From Persicaria tinctoria (lineage: Eukaryota > Streptophyta > Magnoliopsida > Caryophyllales > Polygonaceae): a DNA stretch of 64,000 nt. The translations under genes and the position numbers were made by a program. Of the stretch, positions 42,480 to 51,800 are shown one piece after another. The DNA is taken from the NCBI GenBank assembly GCA_037127255.1, contig JBANSL010000004.1:6572001-6636000 (forward strand), given 5' to 3'. The notes under the pieces were generated by a model that was not told the origin of the DNA, made no database searches, and saw only the letters and a list, made by a program, of their open reading frames with translations. The number at the start of each line of letters is the position of its first letter. Position 1 is the first letter of the stretch.

Positions 42480-43730
42480 TCCATATTTTGGATTTGTCCA
42501 CCGAATTTTTCATCATGCTGAAAATTTTGTTTTCAGCAAAAAAATAAAAATCCGCGAAATTTAGTTTTTTTTTTCCCGCGTTTCCAGAGTTGCTGAAACG
42601 GAATTGCTGAAACCTTTGTGTCACCATCTGTTTCAGCAGTCTTTTTTTTCGCTTTTTTTTGTGTTTCCAGAATTGCTGAAACCCCGATTTCAGCGTTGTA
42701 GTTGATGCTGAAACCCCGATTTCAGCAACGTTGCTGATGCTGAAATTGTTGCTGAAACCGTATTACGAGATATAAAATTTAGCCTATGCGGGATTCGAAC
42801 CCACGTATTTGTGCATAAGCACATTGCTCTACCATTGAGCTAAGAGGCTTTTAAAGGAGATTTAAAGCAATGAACATCAAAGTTCATTGCAGTCCACATT
42901 TTCAGCGATTGCTTAAACTACAATCCGCATTTCAACAATTGCTGAAATTGCCAATATCCAAATCCAAACCATGTAAAAATCAAGACAATCCATTATTTTT
43001 GTGCAATTTGATAACAATTCAAAAATAAAATATTATAAGATGATGAAATTATAAGATGCTGAAATAAGCAATTAGCATGGAATGAATAAACAATTATGAA
43101 TCAATTTGCACAAATTTGCAATGCATTTCAGCAAAATAAAGCACGCACTCATATTTGGATCCTTGATTTCGATTTTCCACATGAATTCAACAAAATAAAG
43201 GACGCATTCATATTTCAGCAAAACAAAGCACGCATTTCAGCAAAAATAAAGCACGCTTTTAGCAAGATAACTCATACTTGGAATCTAAATGTAACGAAAG
43301 ATAATTGATGAGACAAACAGATCATGTCTATACCTTCTTATAGTATGATGTGAAGTGCTTTGCATGTACGTACAATTGCAAAAGAGTTGCTGCTTGCATT
43401 CCTTTGCTTTCATATACACCTACAAACGTGATCAAATTAAAAAAATTGAAACATTAGACTTCAATTTTCGAAATCCTCCAACACATCCATTGTTTCAACA
43501 GAGCACTATAAATAAGATCATATCGAGCCCCACTGACTGCCAATATTAATAGCAAGTTCTATAGATTACAGCTTCATCCACGCTTTCTTCCCCAAATGGA
43601 TATAGATTGGCAACAGGAAGTCACTTACTTGCTGAAACTTGCTAACATGAAGTCACTTACTTGCTGAAACTTTGATTACTTGCACAAAACTTTGATTACT
43701 TGCTGAAACTTTGATTAGTTGCAGACGAAC
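42480..43730. other. Intergenic DNA rich in GCTGAAA/TTCAGCA motifs
   Basis: No protein-coding gene is seen. From 42520 to 43700 the words gctgaaa and ttcagca recur in both orientations at least 20 times, for example tgctgaaaccccgatttcagc near 42710, so short hairpins are likely. A tRNA-like sequence sits inside (42781-42849). Confidence 0.55.
42781..42849 (-). tRNA. tRNA-like sequence, anticodon arm atypical
   Basis: On the minus strand: acceptor 5' strand AGCCTCT pairs 6 of 7 with AGGCT-ending 3' strand; D arm GCTC...GAGC with AATGGTA loop; T arm GTGGG-TTCGAAT-CCCGC. The A box (TAGCTCAATGG) and B box (GGTTCGAATCC) are good. The anticodon arm, TGTG-CTTATG-CACA, gives a 6-base loop, so it is not a standard tRNA. 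It resembles the tRNA-like ends at 46.2 and 47.2 kb. More likely a pseudogene or part of a repeat than a working tRNA. Confidence 0.45.
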
Positions 43731-43888
43731 TGCTTCGCCTGAAGAGGAAGGGAGACGGGGGGAGAGAGGAGATTTCAGCGGAGAGCGAGTGAAGAACGCG
43801 GGCTAGATCGGCCAGTGAGAGCCTCAGCGGGAGGAAGGAAGTCGCCGCTGGCCGCAAGCGGGATCTGCCGGGATCCGACTTTGGAGCG

Positions 43889-44084
43889 GCAATCGACGGC
43901 CACGAGGCCGAGATCCGCCTCAAGAACGCCCGGATCTGGGCAATCGACGACCACGAGGCCGGGATCCGCCTCAAGAACGCCCGGATCTGGGCAATCGACG
44001 GCCACGAGGCCGGGATCCGTCTCAAGAACGCCCGGATCTGGGCAATCGACGGCCACGAGGCCGGGATCCGCCTCAACGACTATG
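43889..44084. repeat. 51-bp minisatellite, 3.8 copies
   Basis: Units start at 43889, 43940, 43991 and 44042 (last one partial) with gcaatcgacg(g/a)ccacgagg followed by ccggatctgg at the unit end; only a few substitutions separate them. As 51 is divisible by 3, frames stay open on both strands, giving 17-residue repeats (SASRTPGSGQS type on plus, RRIPASWPSIAQ type on minus). The flanking 43740-44330 is GC-rich and also open in several frames. No known protein is recognised, so coding is unproven. Confidence 0.85.
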
Positions 44085-44837
44085 GAACGGCAATCGATGG
44101 CGAATCGGAGAAGGAGGCGACATGGCGAATCGGAGGAGGCGAATCGGAGGAGGAGGTTGAGTTCTCAGATCTCCGTCCTCGATCTGCTCGGCCATGGCAG
44201 TTGCACCCTCCGTCCTCGATCGCCGCCAGTTGCACCCTCCGCCGTCGTGGAGGCGTCTCTGGTCGGGACATCGAGAGATCAAGGAAGAGATTGAGGGAGA
44301 TCGAGAGTCGGCAGGGGGATTTTGAGAGATTAGATGGCGATAGATCGATAAAGATTGAGCACGATTGGGGTTTTTTCTTTGGGTGCTGAAACGATGATAG
44401 GGATATAAGATTAGAGGGGTAATTTTGTCCAAAAAATTAAAGGTGGATAAAAACCTAATTTGTCGGACTTGGGAGACACTCCCTTAATAAGGCCCAAAAA
44501 AAAGGCCCGTTGGGAAAATTTTCTCTTTATTTTTAGGAAACTTTTTAGTACCTTGGGTGGTGGATCAGCAGGGTCTGACACCGCCCAAATTCTTACCTTG
44601 TATCAAAAAAAAAAAAAAAAAAAACTTTTTAGTACAGTTTAATGTCTTACCTATCTTAGCGTATTAAAATACATGTATGTCAAATCGGAGTATAAATTAA
44701 GTTTAGAGAGTATAAATTAAAGGCCGATTTGCTAAACTAGACCAAAAAATGGGCCTAATTGCACAATTAGAGCACTAGCTCAAAAATTGGCGTAAAATAA
44801 CCTCTCTACCCCCATGCAAATTTAACAACAGGTTATT
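44085..44837. other. Intergenic DNA with a long A tract
   Basis: 44085-44390 continues the GC-rich stretch without a recognisable product. 44607-44627 is a run of about 20 A following cttaccttgtatc, which could be the tail of a retroposed sequence (SINE-like). No head or target duplication was found. Confidence 0.35.
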
Positions 44838-45367
44838 TTGCACTATTCATTACCGGGATTAGCAGGTGAGGGAGGGGAAAGGAAAACGAGTGGGAGGGCC
44901 AGCCCAGAGACTGAGAAGGAAGGCGGAGCGCCACCGGAGGAGAAAGGAGGCTGCCGGGAAGAAGTAGAAGGCGCTGGAGGCCTCCGGCATTTGGCTGGCA
45001 GCCCGCTCTTGCTCGTCTCTCGTCCTCGTTGTCTCGCTTTCGCTGCTCAAACTCCCTCCCTCCATGGTCCTCCTCTCTTCCTCGCGCGAGCAGCAGGCCT
45101 CTCGAGCACCGTGCGCCTCGCCCGAGTAGCTAGCAGCACCGCAACAACCGATGCCAACCCAGCGGCAGGTCCGAGCAGTGCCTCCGACCACCTTTCTCTC
45201 CTCACTCCTCCATTGAAGCCCGTGAGTTTCTCAAAAATCCCCAATTTCTAGGGTTTTTCTAATTTGTTAAATTTGAGAATTTTGAGAATGTTTGCATGAA
45301 TTTGGGGTTTAATTGAAGGAATTTGGGGTTTAATTGAGAGTTGTCTCTGTTGATTCGGAGGGGGAAG

Positions 45368-46091
45368 ATGAAGAGAGAGGTTCCGATTTCAACGACGATG
45401 AAGATTCAGGTGAGTTTGGGGGTAAGGTTAACTCCAAATCTGATCCATTTGGTTCTGATTTCAGTCTCGATTTCGACGCATTCGGTAAACCTAAAGTTAG
45501 AATTGGTGATTTATTGAACCTGATTTGGTTTTTGCTTAATTTTGATCGGTTTTGTGGAATTGATGTGAGGATATTTATTGCTGAATCAGGGTAGATGATT
45601 GATTTTGTATGTCTTGATTTCGCACTCGCCAACATGTGCTTCTTTGTTTCGTGATTGCAACTTGGTTGTTCTTTGGTTGATTTCGTGATTGCAACCTGTG
45701 TTTCTTTGTTTCGTGATTGCATGGCTAATCTTTAGAGAATACATGTAGAAAACTAGGAATTCATTCAAGGTGGTGTGCTTCAATTAGTTTAAGTATCTGA
45801 ATTCCGGGGTGCATTGGGTATATATATCATATATATAGTTTTCCGGGATGCACTGAAGGAAGCTCTTGATGAATTGTGTTGCTCCACTCTCTCTGTTGTT
45901 ATGTCATTGTACTTTCTCCTTCATTTATGCGTTGTATAAATTTGCAAAATTCACAGGAGAAAGACAAGAACGATGCTTTGAGGGCTGGAGAGGAACTGAA
46001 AGAAGCTGCTAAAAATGTTTCTAAGAAACCAGTAGCGAAAAAACCACCATGTAAGGCTGCCTCCAAAAATATCAGTTCCGAATCACCTGGT
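45368..46091 (+). CDS. Partial unknown Lys/Ala-rich protein gene, interrupted downstream
   Basis: A plausible two-exon start: ATG at 45368 to 45410 (MKREVPISTTMKIQ), donor CAG|gtgagt, then 45957-46091 after acceptor cacag, continuing in frame as EKDKNDALRAGEELKEAAK and further Lys/Ala/Ser-rich sequence, ending at a possible donor (CCTG|gtgaga). No further exon can be followed, because an element with tRNA-like ends begins 77 bp later. The family is not recognised. GC-rich sequence upstream (44838-45221) looks like a promoter, 5' UTR or additional exon. It may be a gene truncated by the insertion, or the start of a gene whose remaining exons were not spotted. Confidence 0.35.
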
Positions 46092-46167
46092 GAGAGCTCT
46101 ATAGCTACAGCTGATTCTGTGATGGATATAGGTAAATTATAACATGGTCATAATTCATAAAAGTGAT

Positions 46168-46237
46168 CTCCTATTAGCTCAATTGGTAGAGCGTTGTGTT
46201 TGCACACAAAGATGTGAGTTCGACTCTCACATAGGCT
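46168..46237 (+). tRNA. tRNA-like sequence forming the left inverted end of an element
   Basis: D arm GCTC-AATTGGTA-GAGC and T arm GTGAG-TTCGACT-CTCAC are perfect, and the acceptor stem pairs over 5 bp (CCTAT/ATAGG). The anticodon stem TTGTG/CACAA encloses TTTGCA, one base short of a normal 7-base loop, with an Ala-like TGC. The A box fits TAGCTCAATTGG; the B box is close (AGTTCGACTC). An inverted copy lies at 47169-47238. It is probably a tRNA-derived repeat and not an expressed tRNA gene. Confidence 0.5.
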
Positions 46238-47168
46238 AATACGGAGTATGCGTTCATATCTCTATGGACTTATACGATTTAACATGGTAGGAAATATATA
46301 CACTAATGGCAGGACAAATTTATAAATCTGGTACGACAAATTTATGAATTATGAATATCTCTGAACTTATAAAATTATGAACTTGGTAGGAAATATATAG
46401 ACTAGTGGTAGGACAAATTTGTGAACCTGGTAGGATAAATATACGATATTGGTATGATAAAATGTAATCACCGAAATTCCTAAGTGTATAACTTGACACT
46501 AATGATAGGATAGATGTATACGAATGGTAAGATATATTTGTACTATTGGCAAAGAAGTAGAATTAATATTGACCAATCCACAAATCCCAGACTAGTAATC
46601 ATTGAGGCGTGAATCGACCCTAATCTCAATCTCAATTACAAATCCATAAATCCCAATCTCAATCCAATTTCTATCAATCAAAATTCATGAATCCAATCTA
46701 ATTCAATGCTAGAACGACTGAATTAGAGCATCTACCCTTGGATATAATGTTACTTAGGTTTCCTTCATCTTCTATTGTACACTGGAAACCCTCTACCCTT
46801 GCTTGTTTTTCTGAAAAATGTGGAACATAATTTGCTACGGTTTCTAGCTTTATTTTCCTCGAAAGCTATTTAAATTGGTAGGATAGATGCACAATAATGG
46901 TAGGATAGATGAAAACTAATGGTAGAAGAAAACAACGTTATTGGTAGGATCAGAATGGTAGGATTGATGGAAACTAATGGTAGGAGAAAACGACGATATT
47001 GGTAGAATCGGAATGGAAACTCAGTAATTCATGTATAACTTGACACTAATGGTAGGATAGATGCACACTAATGGTAAGATATATTTATACTATTGGAAAT
47101 ATGTAAATGCATAATTGACTTTACCACAACACAATATATCGGAGACTTATGAACACACACTCCGTATT

Positions 47169-47238
47169 AGCCCATGTGAGAGTCGAAATCACATCTCTGT
47201 GTGCAAACACAACGCTCTACCAATTGAGTTAATAGGCT
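47169..47238 (-). tRNA. tRNA-like sequence forming the right inverted end of the element
   Basis: On the minus strand the acceptor stem AGCCTAT/ATGGGCT pairs at all 7 positions (one G-T). The D stem has one mismatch (ACTC/GAGC) and the T stem one mismatch (GTGAT/CTCAC). The anticodon arm is TTGTG-TTTGCA-CACAG. Mirror copy of 46168-46237. Confidence 0.5.
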
Positions 47239-47488
47239 ATTTATCATCGTAATAGTAAAGACCAAGTATTTGATGAGTTACGAGGTAGTCCACCACCACC
47301 ATAGCTGCAGTACGTGCCTCTCCCTTGAACACCAAGCTCCCACTCCCGGGAGCCCACCAACCGCCGCACACGACATTGATACATACCCTATCACCTGGGG
47401 TACGCCACAGGAATAGAGGATCAGCTTGGGGGGTAGTTCTGATATAGGAAAGAGGAACATAGAAATCCTCGACAGTGACTGGTACCAG

Positions 47489-47595
47489 CGATGGCAGTGG
47501 CAGCGATGGGTAAGTCATCATGTGTGGCTTTTCCCAGCGATGGGTAAGATAACATAAGAGTACATGATGACTTACCCATCACTGCCACTGCCACC
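47489..47595. repeat. Hairpin: two ~35-bp inverted arms around gatgggtaagtcatcatgt
   Basis: The left arm (47489-47523) and right arm (47561-47595) are inverted copies with two or three mismatches, separated by 37 bp. Part of the arm (cagcgatgggtaag) occurs a third time in the loop (47535). Any transcript would fold into a stable hairpin. A 94-residue minus-strand frame (47521-47237) starts here but resembles no family. Confidence 0.75.
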
Positions 47596-47699
47596 AACAA
47601 GCTTGTTGCACTTTTCCTGGAATGGATAGACAGTTAAACACTATTGGCAGGCCAGAACTGTACTATTGGTAGGATGACAAATGTATCGTTTCCTCGGAT

Positions 47700-48420
47700 G
47701 CACGTGTGGCTTTTCCCCCGTCCTTTCCACCTATCTCCTGCTCTGCCTCACTTTTTGCAGGGCATGTTGGGGTGTTTGAGATCCTCCTCTCAAGCTTATA
47801 TATGTGCTTGAGGAACACCCATCAATGCAATGATTGCATTTTCCCCTCATAAATGCTCCCCCTTCCCCCCAATGAAGAACCCCGTTTTGGCGCCAAAATT
47901 ACACTAACAACCCGCCAAAACAGCTACGGTCAATCCGTTCCAAATTTCTCCAAATTTTCAGGTATGGTATGACATTTAAAGTCTATTGGTAAGATAACTA
48001 TATGCTATTGGAGTATTGGTTAGATAACTGTACCATATTGGTCAGACAGATGCTCTCCCTCTTTTGGCGCCAAAATTTCACGGACATCCCGCCGAAATCG
48101 CTATGGACAATCCCCTCCATATTATCTCCAAAATTTCCATGTATGGTATGACAAGTTTGGCCTATTGGTAAGACAAATATCTTCTATTGGTAAGACAGAT
48201 GTGTTCTCTTGGTAAGCCAAACGTGTCCAGTTCCCAGAAATGAAGGTGATGCTTTGCCCTCACCTTTTCACGCGTCTCCTATGTTGGCTCCCTTTTTATC
48301 AGAGCATTTAATAAGGAATGACACCCATCAATCAAGATTTTCTAAGAGTTGATTGACACCCTTAATTCAATCATTGAAATTTCCCCTCATAAATGCCCCT
48401 TTTTTCCTACTTTATTGGAG
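47700..48420. repeat. Duplicated segments with two TTTTGGCGCCAAAA palindromes
   Basis: Blocks recur: cacccatcaatnnaa...ctcataaatgc at 47817-47855 and 48326-48398; a ~125-bp block at 47876-48005 and 48058-48185. The latter block carries the perfect palindrome TTTTGGCGCCAAAA (47885-47898 and 48062-48075) and ends in the ctattggtaaga motif. The palindrome matches the E2F binding consensus (TTTSGCGC). The blocks lie 0.8-1.0 kb upstream of hydrolase copy B. Confidence 0.7.
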
Positions 48421-48762
48421 CCACACCCCATGTCCAGCACCCCTCTCCTGATTTCTCTTTTTTCAAAAGATGGAGCTACAGTGCTGCTCAACTCCCCTTC
48501 ACCTGCTACCTCCACTGCCGGTGGTATTTTTGCATTTGCAAAAATACACCACTTTCTACCCCTAGCCAATTTTTTAGATACATGTCTAGTTTAGCCAATA
48601 GGTCCATTTTTGGGTCTAATCACTACCATTTCCTCTAAATTAAACAAGTAGAAAAATGGAGTTGCACACATGAATCCACAATGGCTTGTCTTTCCCCGGC
48701 GCTTTCCTTCCTCCTTGTCTTCACCGATGGCGAAAATGTTATCATCAACGTCCACCCCCTCG

Positions 48763-48813
48763 CACGTGCCATCTCTCCTCCCTCACACGTGCGCAAGTGG
48801 GCCCTTTCACGTG
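48763..48813. promoter_or_regulatory. Cluster of three G-box cores upstream of hydrolase B
   Basis: CACGTG occurs at 48763-48768, 48786-48791 and 48808-48813, spaced 22-23 bp apart (about two helical turns), ending 31 bp before the TATA box. Such clusters bind bZIP/bHLH factors, for example in ABA or light response. Copy A has one such core just before its gene and another cut off by a hAT element. Confidence 0.65.
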
Positions 48814-48843
48814 CGAACCTCGAAGCTCAAGCTCAGGGGCTCC

Positions 48844-48850
48844 TATAAAT
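48844..48850 (+). promoter_or_regulatory. TATA box of hydrolase B
   Basis: TATAAAT lies 48 bp before the ATG at 48898 and 31 bp after the G-box cluster. If it works, transcription starts near 48875-48885 and the ATG at 48898 is the start. This argues against the in-frame upstream ATG at 48670. Confidence 0.6.
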
Positions 48851-48897
48851 TCCCCCAGTTAAGAGTCAGTCGCAGTGAGCTGGCGAAGAAGACGAGC

Positions 48898-51800
48898 ATG
48901 GAGCAATTCACAGCTCTGCCTGATCCCGCCAAGGTTCGCGCTAATTTCCTCGGTATCCTTCGCAGTCGAAGGGGCGATGAAGGTGAGAGATTGTTCCAAC
49001 TGCAACACCTGGAGATATTTCGTTTCGTTTAGTGATCGCTGTACAATTTGATGTCTGTTTGATATTGAAATTTGTCTCCGATTGATCGAAGTGGGATATT
49101 TGTTTTTATGGCTTTTGATTTCGATTAACGATGGATTTAGTCAGATTGATTATGGTAACCTAGGTTTTGACTTCTTAATCGTTGAGGTTAAATACCTTGT
49201 AGTCAGATTGAATTTGGTAGCCTAGGTTTTGACTCAATCAAACTACATTTTCACTGCGAGCTAATAAAGTGGACTTTCCATAAATGTTCTTGAATTTGTT
49301 TTTTATGTTCCAATCGAACAAGAGATCACTTCTGGATTAATCCCCTTGCAAGAGAAGCTATGAACTAGTAGTACATTAATGAAGAGATGAAGTCTATATC
49401 CAATTTATGACTGTTCTGAAAAAATGCTTCCTTTGTTTTACATGGTTTTACTCCTGATGAAGAAATGAACTCTATCTACAAATTGATTGTTTATAATATT
49501 TTGGCATCCACACCCATGGTGGTTTTGTGCATTTTTTCAGTAACTTTGAGAGTAGAGCCTGCAAAGCCCGTGAAGGATCCATTTTATCAGGACAATCCCG
49601 AGTTTCATAACCCTGAGGTTTGATTGCTGTTTCGTAATCCTAGTGCATAACTAGATCAGGTTATCATGGCCTTTTATGACCTTTACTGATGGTGCAAATT
49701 ATTTGATTTTAAAGACTATGGAATCAGCTCCAAAGGGAAGCATCGAAAATTGGAAGGACTTGCTTGTGGAAGAGAACTTGTATTTATACACAGAGGTACC
49801 TTCCTCTCAGTTTTTGTCTTTAATTTTATCTCTGTCTCATTTTCATTTGATTTCTCCATGTCTATCTCAATCAATGTTTGAAGCTGCTACTATTGCTATA
49901 ATTAAGCATCCATATTTATTCTGAGGGTGCTGTCACTCATTTGAACCCTATTTTTATTTAGTCCTCCTAAGTAACCCAATCAGTTTCTAGTTTATCTGTG
50001 CTAATAATAGAACTAGTTATATGTATGCTTGGAATTTACGGGTTTGAGTTGATGAGGTTATGCAACAATTTTCTGCTTGTTCATTTTCTCAATATTATTT
50101 CAACATAGTATATGGAGGGATCTAGTTGTTTACATATATGAAATCCCAAAGATTTAGTGTGTAAAAAAAATCCCTCTCAGTCTCAACTTATAACTTATAA
50201 GCAGCTCTTACCATTTGGTTAAAGTTCAATTTGATTGAACTAATATGATATGTAAGTGTTCACCTTTTATTCACAAAAACGTCGTTGAGCTTTTTCATAC
50301 ATCCAAAGCAATGTATGCATTAAAAATTTAAAATGAGCAGTGTGCAATATTTCTTCATCTTTAGGACTCAGAACAAGGGCGTGTACCAGTGTTGATTCTT
50401 AGCATGAAAGAAGCCGACCATGAGAGAAAACCAGCTATCGTAGTTCTACACAGCACAAACAAATGCAAGGAGTGGGTCCGGCCATTGCTTGAGGTAATTA
50501 TTGTAGACTCTGTTATTTCAGAATCAGGATGTAATTTGTTCCAACCAGTTATATTTATTGTTTATGGCTGTTTCAGGCATATGCATCGCGAGGATACATT
50601 GCTATTGCTATCGACTCTCGTTACCATGGTGAACGTGCAAAAAGCAAAACAACATATCAAGATGTGTGTTTCAAGTCTACTTTGTTCCTGTTCCTGACTT
50701 ATGATTGTTCAATATGTGGTTTGAGTATCTAGAAACATTACTTCTCAGTGATTGTGGACTAATATTGATTTGTGAGAGCACTGAAATTTGATATTGGCCT
50801 GGGAAAGTACAAAATTTTCATTTTCATGTCAGTAATCATGAAAGAAGAAGAAGAAGACGAAAGCTATCCATGATTTCATTTATTTGAGAAGTCTCTATTT
50901 CATTTACGTGTTGTTGGATCGAACTGATACATCTCACATGCTTCCATTAATGATTTGTAGGCACTTATATCATCGTGGAAGAAAGGAGATACCATGCCGT
51001 TCCTATATGACACGGTAAGCATTTTTTTCTCTTTAATATAAAATTCAAAGATCTGAAAATTCTCTCATTCATAACACTGGAATATTTTGATGGAATATGT
51101 TTGTTAAACATAAACTACAGTGTGTAGGTTCTAATAGCATTGTATTATAATCTCTTGAATTTCACTTTCTTTACCCTGATGGAACTCTGAAACATTGGTA
51201 TCCTGTGGCTGTAGGCATGGGACTTGATAAAGCTGGCAGACTATCTTACACAGAGGGAAGATATAGATTCAAAGAGGATTGGAATAACTGGTGAATCGCT
51301 GGGAGGTTAGTCAGCCTAATTATATTATTATATGACTACTTACATCATAAAATGTGTAAGTTGCTAGTGCTACACTGCTACGTAGTGCTTACTACTTAAC
51401 TGCCTTTTCCCTTTAGGAATGCATGCTTGGTTTGCTGCTGCTGTTGACACTCGCTATGCCGTGGTCGTTCCAGTCATTGGTGTTCAGGTGAATATTGTAG
51501 AATCAATCAATTTAAAAGTCATTCTTCGGTTTGAGTGATGGAAGGAATCATGTGGAATAGCTAAAAGCTTCTGATCTGCAGGGTTTCCGATGGGCTGTAG
51601 AAAATGATAAATGGCAGGCTCGGGTAGACAGCCTAAAGCCTGTCTTTGAGGGTACACAATGATTAGTAGAAAAATTTGTCCAGAATATTATGTTGAGTTT
51701 GTGCTACTCTAATGCTTCTAACTTGATGATTTTCAGAGGCGTGCACTGACTTGGGAAAGAGCTCAATTGATAAAGAAGTCGTGCAGAAGGTATGTATGGT

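Larger units (their letters stand above)
46168..47238. mobile_element. Element bounded by ~88-bp inverted repeats made of tRNA-like sequence
   Basis: 46171-46259 and, inverted, 47149-47238 match along about 88 bp: the whole tRNA-like unit plus a taatacggagt(a/g)tg tail. The 0.9-kb interior holds many copies of a ggtaggaca/ggtaggatagatg motif, all in one orientation. No target duplication and no protein were found. It could be two SINE-like units in opposite orientation or a MITE whose ends derive from a tRNA. Confidence 0.55.
46286..48230 (+). repeat. Field of degenerate (c/a)ta(t/a)tggtaggaya-type repeats
   Basis: More than 20 copies of a ~20-25-base motif of the form act(a/t)(a/t)tggta(g/a)ga(t/c)a(g/a)atgt lie between 46286 and 47110 and again at 47640-47690, 47980-48040 and 48165-48230, always on the plus strand. 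Spacing is irregular (about 20-60 bp where dense), so it is not a simple tandem array. No coding potential. Confidence 0.7.

Noticed and set aside
43815..44432. Several overlapping frames on both strands as separate genes
   Set aside because: They result from the 51-bp repeat and high GC; no start context, splice sites or domain supports a gene.
44838..45251. 137-aa GC-rich frame as a transit-peptide-bearing protein
   Set aside because: Its peptide resembles translated 5' UTR (Pro/Ser/Arg/Gly-rich, no domain), and its end phase does not join the downstream exon in the frame that stays open.
47237..47521. 94-aa minus-strand frame
   Set aside because: Starts within a hairpin repeat and ends in a tRNA-like repeat; no recognised family.
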